DNA of 5,693 bases, from positions 1 through 5,693 of the forward strand of contig CAKQWL010000066.1 of assembly GCA_934278965.1 (NCBI GenBank), given 5' to 3'. Each line of letters starts with the position of its first letter. The stretch's first letter is position 1. Below the pieces are notes generated by a model. The model was not told the DNA's origin and did not search any database. It saw only the letters and a program-made list of their open reading frames with translations. Shown here piece after piece: positions 1-5,693 of this stretch. Source of the stretch: an uncultured Clostridia bacterium (lineage in GTDB: Bacteria; Bacillota; Clostridia; Peptostreptococcales; Anaerovoracaceae). A program made the position numbers and the translations under genes.

Positions 1-556
1 AGCAGTCCGCTGTTCTCTGTTCCAGTGTGTCTCCGTACTGACAACGACCGGATACTGCACGACCGATTTTGATCTTTGGCCTTCTTTCCCGAAGACAGTT
101 CTGTTTCTCCTGATGTTTGTCGGCGGGTGCAGTTCTTCCACCGGAGGCGGCATCAAGGTCATCCGCATTCTCGTTCTTTTCAAGCTGATTCGGCGCGGTG
201 TCCTTGTGCGTCTTCATCCGAATGCCATTACCAAGATCAAACTGAAGGATAAGGTTCTTTCCATCGATACGGTACAGTCTATTGCCGGTTTCTTTTTCCT
301 TTACCTGCTTCTCCTTGCGGCAGCGGCTCTTTTGATTGCCGCGGGTGGGCATGATATGGCGACCGCTGTAACGGCGGCGGCATCTTCCATCGGCAACATC
401 GGGCCCGGCTTCAACGAAGTGGGTCCTGTGATGAACTACGGATTTTTCTCCCCTGCAATCAAGATCATGCTTTCCTTTGTGATGATTGCGGGAAGACTTG
501 AAATTTACACGCTTTTAATGCTGCTCTCACCGCGTTTCTGGAATCCGAACCGCTAA
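1..556 (+). CDS. trkH: TrkH-type potassium uptake membrane subunit, C-terminal part (5' end outside window)
   Basis: This is the C-terminal end of a Trk/Ktr-family potassium channel-like subunit, an inner-membrane protein that carries K+ and normally works with a cytoplasmic TrkA/KtrA NAD-binding regulator. The frame is open from the first full codon at base 2, giving 184 visible residues of a family usually near 480-500, so about 300 residues are missing. Visible parts are the third pore loop with TTTGY (residues 14-18), the intramembrane gating-loop motif GGCSSSTGGGIK (41-52), a hydrophobic segment near 93-112, the fourth pore loop with GNIGPGF (131-137), and the closing GRLEIYTLLMLLSPRFW helix. 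These filter loops look canonical. It ends in TAA, 19 bases before a second trkH gene, so the two are probably co-transcribed. A trkA partner is not visible and may lie upstream. The family call is secure; whether it is TrkH or KtrB cannot be settled from this part. Confidence 0.93.
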   Translation, partial: AVRCSLFQCVSVLTTTGYCTTDFDLWPSFPKTVLFLLMFVGGCSSSTGGGIKVIRILVLFKLIRRGVLVRLHPNAITKIKLKDKVLSIDTVQSIAGFFFLYLLLLAAAALLIAAGGHDMATAVTAAASSIGNIGPGFNEVGPVMNYGFFSPAIKIMLSFVMIAGRLEIYTLLMLLSPRFWNPNR

Positions 557-575
557 GAGAAAAGGAGAGTTTACG

Positions 576-2054
576 ATGAAATTTATCCTTAATATTCGAT
601 TGATTATGCATATTTACGGAATTATCGCACTCTGCATCGGAGCAGCGATGATTCCTGCAATCGCCACGGCTTTTATTTACAAAGAGACCGCCGCCGGGTA
701 CGCTTTCCTTACCACCTGCCTGGTCCTCTTCATCGCCGGACTTTTTTGTACCTTTTTTATAAAACCAAAAAAGCACACGATGAAGACCCGTGACGGATTT
801 TTTATCGTCGGCTTCGGGTGGCTTCTTGCCGCGCTGATCGGATGCATTCCGTATCTCGCAAGCGGATACACGGACTCTTTTTGCTCCGCTTTTTTCGAGT
901 CCGCTGCCGGGTTTACGACGACCGGTGCTACGGTTTTTGATCTGGAATCCACACCGCATGCCTTTCTGATGTGGAAAGCTGTAAGCCACTGGATCGGCGG
1001 CATGGGAATTATCGTATTCACCGTCTCTCTTCTCCCGACACTCGGCGCAGGAGGATACAAGATTTTTAAGGCAGAGGTGCCGGTTTTAACAACGGATCGA
1101 ATTGTCAGCCGTATCTCGGACTCGGCCCGGATTCTTTATTCGATTTACATCGGTTTTACCATACTGCAGTTTCTGCTTTTATCGCTGAGCAGCAGTATGA
1201 ATATTTTTGATGCCATTATCTGCACGCTCGGCTGCATGAGCACCTCCGGTCTTTCTTCCCACGCTGCCGGAATCGCTTTCTTCAACAGCGTTTATGTGGA
1301 GATCGTGGTCTCTGTTTTCACCATTTTGGCCTCTGTCAATTTCTCCATGTATATCATGGCCGCAAAAGGCAATTTAAAAGAAATTCGTAAGAACACGGAG
1401 CTTCGCACTTTTCTTGCGATTCTTTTGATCAGCACTGTCCTCACTGCGCTTTCACTCTATCGTTCCGGTACCTTTCCGACGATTTCGCAGTCTCTTCGGA
1501 ATGCGTTTTTCCAGGTTACATCGTTTTCCTCCACAACCGGGTATTCTGCGGCAAGTTATTCCGACTGGCCGGCATTCTGTCTGCTCCTTTTCTTCCTTTT
1601 GATGCTGATCGGCGGCTGTTCCGGATCTACCTGCGGCTCTCTCAAAATCATTCGACCGATCGTCCTGTTCAAACTCGTTATTCGCTCTATCTACCGGCGA
1701 ATTCATCCACGGGCAGTTGTTGCTGTCAAGGTCGGTTCGCAGCCGATTTCGGCCGATGTTGCCTCTCAGATTACCTCTTTTATCTTGGCATTCCTGGCGA
1801 TTCTTTTATCGGGAACACTGCTCATCTCGCTGCAGGGATTTGATTTTGTGACGAACATCAGCACCAGCCTTTCGATGTTGTCGAACACCGGTCTTGCATT
1901 CGGTCAAGCCGGAATCGGCGGAGATTTCTCGCCATTTGCCGATCCGATCCGTCTCGTTCTTGCCATTTTAATGATTATCGGAAGGCTGGAGATTTTCACA
2001 TTCCTGATCCTCCTTACGCCATCATTCTGGCATCCGGATAAGGCGGTTGATTAA
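576..2054 (+). CDS. trkH: TrkH-type potassium uptake membrane subunit, second tandem copy (complete)
   Basis: A complete 492-residue membrane protein of the TrkH/KtrB K+ transporter family, of normal length. The ATG is preceded by AAGGAG at 562-567 with 8 bases of spacing, which supports this start. The four repeated M1-P-M2 units are visible. Their filter loops are TTTGAT (114-119), STSGLS (222-227), STTGYSAA (319-326) and SNTGLAFG (436-443). The gating-loop motif GGCSGSTCGSLK is at 346-357, and the protein ends with the GRLEIFTFLILLTP helix (469-482). The short cytoplasmic stretch near 62-73 ending in TRDGF is also typical. It is clearly a paralogue of the upstream partial gene, with many identical positions from FQ (312) to the C-terminus. 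The oddity is the fourth loop, where the family's usual N-x-G-P-G reads NTGLA: the key asparagine and glycine remain but the Pro-Gly is lost. A transporter with altered ion choice or a heteromeric partner is possible; K+ transport is the default inference. Confidence 0.95.
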   Translation: MKFILNIRLIMHIYGIIALCIGAAMIPAIATAFIYKETAAGYAFLTTCLVLFIAGLFCTFFIKPKKHTMKTRDGFFIVGFGWLLAALIGCIPYLASGYTDSFCSAFFESAAGFTTTGATVFDLESTPHAFLMWKAVSHWIGGMGIIVFTVSLLPTLGAGGYKIFKAEVPVLTTDRIVSRISDSARILYSIYIGFTILQFLLLSLSSSMNIFDAIICTLGCMSTSGLSSHAAGIAFFNSVYVEIVVSVFTILASVNFSMYIMAAKGNLKEIRKNTELRTFLAILLISTVLTALSLYRSGTFPTISQSLRNAFFQVTSFSSTTGYSAASYSDWPAFCLLLFFLLMLIGGCSGSTCGSLKIIRPIVLFKLVIRSIYRRIHPRAVVAVKVGSQPISADVASQITSFILAFLAILLSGTLLISLQGFDFVTNISTSLSMLSNTGLAFGQAGIGGDFSPFADPIRLVLAILMIIGRLEIFTFLILLTPSFWHPDKAVD

Positions 2055-2107
2055 AAAGTTGTTTATGAGTTTATCGAAGAAACATACATAAAGCCCCATC
2101 CAAAAAG

Positions 2108-2140
2108 GCAGACTACCCTCAACGGGCGGTCTGCTTTTTT
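2108..2140 (+). terminator. Rho-independent terminator after the trkH pair
   Basis: An inverted repeat pairs 2108-2118 with 2124-2134 around a five-base loop (TCAAC). It has one G-T wobble and one A-C mismatch, and six T's (2135-2140) follow directly. It begins 53 bases after the stop of the second trkH gene and should end that transcript. An A-run at 2102-2106 on the other side means the hairpin could also act weakly on the minus strand, as a backstop for transcripts running out of the purine operon. Confidence 0.88.
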
Positions 2141-2163
2141 GCGTCTGCCTCCTCAAAATATCC

Positions 2164-2197
2164 ATTCCGGACTCCGCAGCAGGCGCAGAGCCGGAAT
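2164..2197 (+). repeat. Imperfect inverted repeat in the leader of the CBS-domain gene
   Basis: ATTCCGG at 2164-2170 is the exact reverse complement of CCGGAAT at 2191-2197. Inside it CTC (2172-2174) can pair with GAG (2188-2190), and GC (2176-2177) with GC (2185-2186), leaving small bulges and a loop of about seven bases. No T-tract follows on either strand, so it is not a terminator. It ends about 11 bases before the purine-rich ribosome binding region of the next gene. It could be an mRNA leader structure affecting translation or stability, or an operator; the sequence alone does not decide. Confidence 0.5.
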
Positions 2198-2222
2198 CCC
2201 AAAAGAGAAAGAGGGTCATTTT

Positions 2223-2672
2223 ATGAATGTAAAAGAACTAATGTCCACCGGGATCTGCTGTGTCCGTCCGGAAGCCTCCATCTATGAGATTGCAAGACAG
2301 ATGCGGAAGCTGGATGTCGGCGCCATCCCGGTCTGTAATGATAATGGGGAAATCCTCGGGATCGTCACCGATCGTGACATCGTACTGCGCTGCATCGCGT
2401 CCGATCCGCCCCAGTACACAGCCGCCGGAATTATGTCCGGAAACATCGTCTCCGTGCCGGAGGATATGAACGTACATGATGCCGCCCTGCTTCTTTCCCG
2501 CAGCCGAATTCGAAGGCTTCCCGTCACTGCCGGCGGGCGTCTTGTCGGCATGCTTACCACAGCGGACATTGCGCGCCGCCCAATCATGATCGACGAAGCA
2601 GGTGATATTCTGCACGCCGTATCCAAGCCATTTTCCGAAGCGGTACCCGAAAGTCGGAAGCAGCCAAAATAA
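2223..2672 (+). CDS. Two-CBS-domain protein (YhcV-like), probable nucleotide-binding regulator
   Basis: A soluble 149-residue protein made almost entirely of one CBS pair (Bateman module). CBS1 spans about residues 7-58 and contains VGAIPV (32-37) and GIVTDRDI (46-53). CBS2 spans about 70-118 and contains RRLPV (97-101) and GMLTTADIAR (109-118). The T/D positions after each GI/GM strand are those that usually contact ribose and phosphate of AMP, ATP or similar ligands. The ATG at 2223 is chosen because GAGGG (2211-2215) lies seven bases upstream and the protein then starts directly with the usual MNVKELMS. A longer frame from TTG at 2139 would begin inside the terminator and adds a non-conserved basic stretch. 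The C-terminal 30 residues are outside the domain and look unstructured. There is no catalytic domain, so a sensory or regulatory role is inferred, with the partner unknown. It resembles the small stand-alone B. subtilis protein YhcV. The position next to trkH is suggestive, but a terminator separates them. Confidence 0.88.
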   Translation: MNVKELMSTGICCVRPEASIYEIARQMRKLDVGAIPVCNDNGEILGIVTDRDIVLRCIASDPPQYTAAGIMSGNIVSVPEDMNVHDAALLLSRSRIRRLPVTAGGRLVGMLTTADIARRPIMIDEAGDILHAVSKPFSEAVPESRKQPK

Positions 2673-2675
2673 ATG

Positions 2676-2725
2676 AAAAAGAGAGCCTCGGGCCATTGTT
2701 TTGGCGAGCCCGGTACTCTCTTTTT
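2676..2725. terminator. Bidirectional terminator between the convergent CBS gene and purD
   Basis: AAAAAGAGAG (2676-2685) pairs perfectly with CTCTCTTTTT (2716-2725), and an inner stem pairs CGGGC (2689-2693) with GCCCG (2708-2712) around a 14-base loop. Read on the plus strand it ends in a T-run; read on the minus strand the A-run becomes the T-run. It starts three bases after the stop of the CBS gene and lies 26 bases beyond the stop of purD, so one structure serves both converging transcripts. Confidence 0.88.
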
Positions 2726-2751
2726 ATTTGCCTCTTCTGCTTACCGTATGC

Positions 2752-4032
2752 TTATTTTATCTTCTTCACAGTCGGATGAACAGTACCGATATCTTTTCGA
2801 TAATGCATTCCTTCAAACGAAATCCTTGCCGCATTTTCAAATGCCCGCTTTCGCGCTTCCTCGTGCGTATTGCCGACAGCCGTAACGCCAAGCACTCTCC
2901 CGCCGTCCGTCACCACCGTGCCGTCTGCCGCAAGCTTCGTTCCGGCGTGGAAGACTACCACATCCGGATCTACCGATTCCAACCCGTGGATCGGCTTTCC
3001 TTTTTCATAACTTCCCGGATATCCGCCGGATGCCAGTGCGACGCAGACCGCCTTTTCCGGCTTCCATTGGATTGAAATTTCAGAGAGGCGGTTATCAATC
3101 ACCGCGTCAAAAATTTCCGCAAGATCACTTTCCAGGCGCATCAATACCGACTGCGTCTCCGGATCTCCAAAGCGATTATTGAATTCAATGACCTTCGGTC
3201 CGTCCTCCGACAGCATCAGTCCGACAAATAAAACACCTTTGAAGTCTAAGCCGTCCTGCTGAAATCCTTTCAGCGTCGGCAGCAGAATTTCATCCATAAT
3301 GCGGCGCTCAAGCTCCGGTGTAAAGACAAGGCTCGGCGAATATGAGCCCATCCCGCCGGTATTCGGTCCTTGATCCCCGTCAAAAATCCGTTTATAATCC
3401 TGCGCCGATTCCATCGGAACAATCGTATGCTCATCTACAAAGCAAAGCATCGATGCCTCTACTCCGGTCAAATACTCTTCCACAACGACCTTATCGCCCG
3501 CTTCGCCAAAAATGCGTGTTCCCATCATCTCTTCTGCCGCACTTCGTGCCTGCTCCTCGTTTTCCGCGAGGACAACGCCTTTTCCGGCGGCGAGGCCGTC
3601 TGCCTTCAGCACCATCGGATACCCGTACAACCCCAGCGACGAGAGCAGCTGTTCTTTCTCTGTAAACTCGCGATATCCCGCGGTCGGAATCCCATGCCGA
3701 GCCAGAAAGTCCTTGGTAAAAGATTTGCTTGCCTCAAGCTGCGCACACTTTTGATTCGGTCCGAACACACGGATGCCCTTGCCGTTCAGCACATCCGTAA
3801 TCCCCATCGCAAGCGGCACCTCCGGCCCGATCACGGCCATATCCACACTATGGGAAACGGCAAAGTCCGCAATCCCATCCAGATCTTCCGCTTGAATATC
3901 CACACATTCTGCGACATTGCGAATGCCTGCATTCCCGGGCGCGCAATAGAGTTTTTCAACCTTGCTGCTCTGCGCAAGTTTCCAGCAAATCGCATGCTCG
4001 CGGCCGCCGCCGCCGACTACTAAAATCTTCAT
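2752..4032 (-). CDS. purD: Phosphoribosylamine-glycine ligase (GAR synthetase)
   Basis: This cytoplasmic ATP-grasp enzyme of de novo purine synthesis joins 5-phosphoribosylamine and glycine with ATP to give glycinamide ribonucleotide, ADP and phosphate. The protein is 426 residues, the normal length. The N-terminal domain has GGGGREH (7-13), PGNAG (32-36) and IGPE (68-71). The ATP-grasp part has KADGLAAGKG (143-152), VEEYLTGVEAS (184-194), DYKRIFDGDQGPNTGGMGS (212-230) and EFNNRFGDPETQ (283-294), whose Glu283 and Asn285 are the expected metal ligands. The C-terminal domain has ASGGYPGSYEKG (334-345) and TDGGRVLGV (375-383). Asn286 sits where many homologues have Cys, Ala or Val, a small change. 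The ATG at 4032 has GGAGGG (4042-4037) four bases upstream. It lies 32 bases after the AICAR formyltransferase gene on the same strand and is the last gene of the operon. Confidence 0.98.
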   Translation of the reverse strand: MKILVVGGGGREHAICWKLAQSSKVEKLYCAPGNAGIRNVAECVDIQAEDLDGIADFAVSHSVDMAVIGPEVPLAMGITDVLNGKGIRVFGPNQKCAQLEASKSFTKDFLARHGIPTAGYREFTEKEQLLSSLGLYGYPMVLKADGLAAGKGVVLAENEEQARSAAEEMMGTRIFGEAGDKVVVEEYLTGVEASMLCFVDEHTIVPMESAQDYKRIFDGDQGPNTGGMGSYSPSLVFTPELERRIMDEILLPTLKGFQQDGLDFKGVLFVGLMLSEDGPKVIEFNNRFGDPETQSVLMRLESDLAEIFDAVIDNRLSEISIQWKPEKAVCVALASGGYPGSYEKGKPIHGLESVDPDVVVFHAGTKLAADGTVVTDGGRVLGVTAVGNTHEEARKRAFENAARISFEGMHYRKDIGTVHPTVKKIK

Positions 4033-4052
4033 AATTCCCTCCGGATTTTTCC

Positions 4053-4067
4053 TTATCAGTCCTATCA
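4053..4067 (-). other. Stacked in-frame stop codons at the end of the AICAR formyltransferase gene
   Basis: Reading on the minus strand in the frame of the gene, the TGA stop is followed by TAG, one GAC codon, then TGA and TAA, so four of five codons are stops. The heptamer TATCAGT occurs at 4054-4060 and 4063-4069 on the plus strand, so a nine-base duplication of the stop region is the simplest origin. It lies in the 32-base gap before purD. Confidence 0.7.
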
Positions 4068-5249
4068 GTGATGGAACAATCTCATTCCCGTAAATACCAT
4101 GACCATATCATGGGCGTCACAGGCTTCAATGACCAAATCGTCGCGAATAGATCCTCCCGGCTGCGCAACATAGCTCACACCGCTCTTTCCGGCCCGCTCA
4201 ATATTATCCCCGAACGGGAAAAAAGCGTCACTGGCCACGGAAACCCCGTGAATCCCGGCAAGATATGCTTTCTTTTCGGATTCCGTAAACGGCTCCGGTC
4301 TTTCTGAAAAATACTTCTGCCATTTTCCGTCCCCGAGAACATCTTCCGCATCCTGCGAAAGATAAATATCGATCGTATTGTCCCGATCCGCACGCCCTAC
4401 GCTGTCCAAAAACGGCAGCGAAAGTACCTTCTCGTGCTGGCGCAAATGCCATAAATCCGCTTTGTTCCCGGCAAGACGCGTGCAGTGAATCCTGGACTGC
4501 TGACCCGCTCCGACACCGATTGCCTGTCCGTCTTTTGCGAAGCACACCGAATTGGATTGAGTATATTTCAAGGTGATCAGCGCAATCAGAAGATCTCTTC
4601 TTGCCTCTTCCGGCAACTCTTTCTTTCGGGTAACGATCTCCGAGAGAAGCTCCGGCCCGATGTGAAAGTCATTTCTTCCCTGCTCAAAAGTGATCCCGTA
4701 CACCTGCTTTTTTTCCTGCTTTTCCGGTATATAATCCGGATCAATTTCGATAATATTATAATTTCCGTTCTTCTTACTCTTCAAAAGAGCGAGTGCTTCT
4801 TCACTGTACCCCGGCGCGATAATCCCGTCGGAAACCTCGCGTTTAATTATCCGAGCAGTCGTCTCGTCACATACATCCGAAAGGGCGATAAAATCCCCGA
4901 AAGATGACATTCTGTCTGTTCCCCGCGCCCTGGCATATGCACAGGCAAGCGGAGATTCATCCAATCCTTCAATATCTTCTACAAAGCACGCCTTTTTTAA
5001 TTCTTCCGAAAGAGGAAGCCCAACGGCAGCGGATGTCGGACTGACATGCTTGAAGGATGCCGCGGCAGGCATCCCTGTTGCCTCCCGGACCTCCTTGACC
5101 AGCTGCCAGCTGTTGAATGCGTCCAAAAAATTGATATACCCCGGTCTGCCGCAGAGAATGCGGATCGGAAGCTCGCTCCCGTCTTCCATATAGATCCGGG
5201 CCGGCTTTTGATTTGGATTGCAGCCGTACTTCAACTCAAATTCCTTCAT
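4065..5249 (-). CDS. purH: Stand-alone AICAR formyltransferase (PurH C-terminal domain only)
   Basis: This enzyme transfers a formyl group from 10-formyltetrahydrofolate to AICAR to make FAICAR, the next-to-last step to IMP. It is 394 residues, whereas bifunctional PurH is usually about 510-520. The protein starts at the family's LKYGCNPNQKPA segment (6-17), which corresponds to LRYGENPHQ in E. coli PurH, so the whole N-terminal IMP cyclohydrolase domain is absent. Visible motifs are SFKHVSPTSAAVG (65-77) with the Lys67-His68 catalytic pair, KYTQSNSV (228-235), GVGAGQQSR (245-253), DAFFPFGDNIE (341-351), QPGGSIRDD (363-371) and the terminal RLFHH. All active-site blocks are present, so it is an intact alternative form, not a broken gene. 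GAGGAG (5266-5261) lies 11 bases before the ATG, a slightly long spacing with A-rich filler. The missing cyclohydrolase activity is supplied by the gene just upstream. Confidence 0.96.
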   Translation of the reverse strand: MKEFELKYGCNPNQKPARIYMEDGSELPIRILCGRPGYINFLDAFNSWQLVKEVREATGMPAAASFKHVSPTSAAVGLPLSEELKKACFVEDIEGLDESPLACAYARARGTDRMSSFGDFIALSDVCDETTARIIKREVSDGIIAPGYSEEALALLKSKKNGNYNIIEIDPDYIPEKQEKKQVYGITFEQGRNDFHIGPELLSEIVTRKKELPEEARRDLLIALITLKYTQSNSVCFAKDGQAIGVGAGQQSRIHCTRLAGNKADLWHLRQHEKVLSLPFLDSVGRADRDNTIDIYLSQDAEDVLGDGKWQKYFSERPEPFTESEKKAYLAGIHGVSVASDAFFPFGDNIERAGKSGVSYVAQPGGSIRDDLVIEACDAHDMVMVFTGMRLFHH

Positions 5250-5266
5250 GATTTTTTCTTCTCCTC

Positions 5267-5288
5267 TTCAACGCTTTTTCAACGCTTT
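5267..5288. repeat. 11-bp perfect tandem repeat in the gap between the cyclohydrolase and formyltransferase genes
   Basis: The 11-mer TTCAACGCTTT occurs twice head to tail at 5267-5277 and 5278-5288, just upstream of the formyltransferase ribosome binding site on the minus strand. A small hairpin (CTGCG at 5289-5293 with CGCAG at 5303-5307) lies beside it, with no T-tract. On the minus strand each repeat contains a TTGAA core resembling half of a -35 box, but no fitting -10 box is seen, so an internal promoter is not supported. A replication-slippage duplication is the simplest reading. Confidence 0.7.
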
Positions 5289-5314
5289 CTGCGCCTTCCC
5301 TTCGCAGCCGGCCT

Positions 5315-5693
5315 CTACCGCGCTGCTTGCTGATGTTTATTGATCAGACGGCTTTCCGTACTGCCGTCCGCAAGGTCGATAAAACGAACATAGAGCGAAA
5401 CCTTATTTTCCACATCCAAAGAGTTCCAAATCTCTGATGTAAAGCTGTCGATCTCATCAGAAATTGCTACGCGCTCCGGCTCTCCCCAAAATGTCGGGAT
5501 CGGGCTGCCGTCACACTGATAGGTGTGCAGATAATGGCCAAGCCCAGGAACAGGTGTATAAGAGAAAGTATACCGACTGCATACCCTTCCGTCCGGCGTT
5601 CCGCTTTTCAAAATGTTCATCTTGTAGCTGAAATCCCCCTCGTTAAAAGTGAGGAGTCCGCTGATTCTCGGTGTCAGATTCGGCATATCCGGT
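5315..5693 (-). CDS. PurO-like IMP cyclohydrolase, C-terminal part (5' end outside window)
   Basis: It likely closes the ring of FAICAR to give IMP, the last step of de novo purine synthesis. The 125 visible residues run off the right edge in an open frame. The Met at 5686 is internal, since the codons before it read Pro-Asp and continue the same conserved block. Segments resembling the clostridial PurO-like (IMP_cyclohyd) family are NLTPRISGLL (5-14), YKMNILKSG (23-31), GLGHYLHTYQCDG (50-62), GEPERV (70-75), and IWNSLDVENKVSLYVRFI (88-105). The family is about 230-240 residues, so roughly the first half is missing. The assignment rests on remembered family patterns plus position: it is 65 bases upstream of a formyltransferase lacking the cyclohydrolase domain, and in the same operon. 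It ends in TAG. This fold is unrelated to the cyclohydrolase domain of PurH. Confidence 0.82.
   Translation of the reverse strand, partial: PDMPNLTPRISGLLTFNEGDFSYKMNILKSGTPDGRVCSRYTFSYTPVPGLGHYLHTYQCDGSPIPTFWGEPERVAISDEIDSFTSEIWNSLDVENKVSLYVRFIDLADGSTESRLINKHQQAAR

Noticed and set aside
465..989. 174-codon minus-strand open frame opposite the trkH pair
   Set aside because: It is antisense to two well-supported membrane protein genes, spans their junction, and encodes a low-complexity charged protein typical of a shadow frame.
2059..2090. Possible promoter (TTGTTT and TACATA) after the second trkH gene
   Set aside because: The spacing is about 20 bases and it lies before the terminator, so any transcript would be ended at once.
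2139..2222. N-terminal extension of the CBS protein from a TTG codon
   Set aside because: The start lies within the T-tract of the trkH terminator, and the added residues are basic and unlike CBS-family N-termini. The ATG at 2223 has its own ribosome binding site.
2238..2696. 152-codon minus-strand open frame opposite the CBS gene
   Set aside because: It covers the CBS gene in antisense and would start inside the terminator hairpin; there is no recognisable family.
2673..2885. Small plus-strand open frame starting right after the CBS gene
   Set aside because: It runs through the bidirectional terminator and into the antisense strand of purD, with no ribosome binding site.
3370..4023. 217-codon plus-strand open frame opposite purD
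   Set aside because: It lies wholly antisense to a clear purD gene, has no recognisable domain or ribosome binding site, and its composition is that of a reversed coding strand.
4065..5249. Possible truncated or frameshifted bifunctional PurH
   Set aside because: The 65-base gap upstream holds no remnant of the N-terminal domain, the gene has its own ribosome binding site, and a distinct cyclohydrolase gene lies directly upstream.

Overview
This window looks like a chromosomal segment from a bacterium of the Firmicutes, most likely the class Clostridia (a Lachnospiraceae-like relative is a reasonable guess, not proven). The main clue is the last part of the purine pathway. A stand-alone AICAR formyltransferase sits beside a separate PurO-like IMP cyclohydrolase, replacing the usual bifunctional PurH. 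The strong GGAGG-type ribosome binding sites and moderate base composition also fit. No mobile element, CRISPR array, rRNA or tRNA was seen.

Left part, plus strand (1-2222): the window opens inside a trkH-type potassium transporter gene, of which only the C-terminal 184 residues are visible. Nineteen bases later comes a complete second trkH paralogue (492 aa). The pair ends at a hairpin and T-tract terminator (2108-2140). A short leader with an imperfect hairpin (2164-2197) then leads to the next gene.

Middle (2223-2725): a small two-CBS-domain protein (149 aa, YhcV-like) on the plus strand, probably an adenine-nucleotide sensor. It ends three bases before a hairpin with an A-tract on one side and a T-tract on the other (2676-2725). 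This hairpin can terminate transcription from both directions.

Right part, minus strand (5693 down to 2752): a three-gene purine operon read toward the centre. In transcription order it encodes the C-terminal half of a PurO-like IMP cyclohydrolase (5' end outside the window), AICAR formyltransferase, and PurD (GAR synthetase). PurD makes the second intermediate of the pathway, while the other two catalyse its last two steps to IMP. The rest of the pur operon probably lies beyond the right edge.

The two transcription units converge. Nothing here is clearly a new system. The points most worth a second look are the split PurH function, the tandem TrkH pair with a divergent fourth pore loop in the second copy, the CBS protein beside the potassium genes, and the leader hairpin in front of it.
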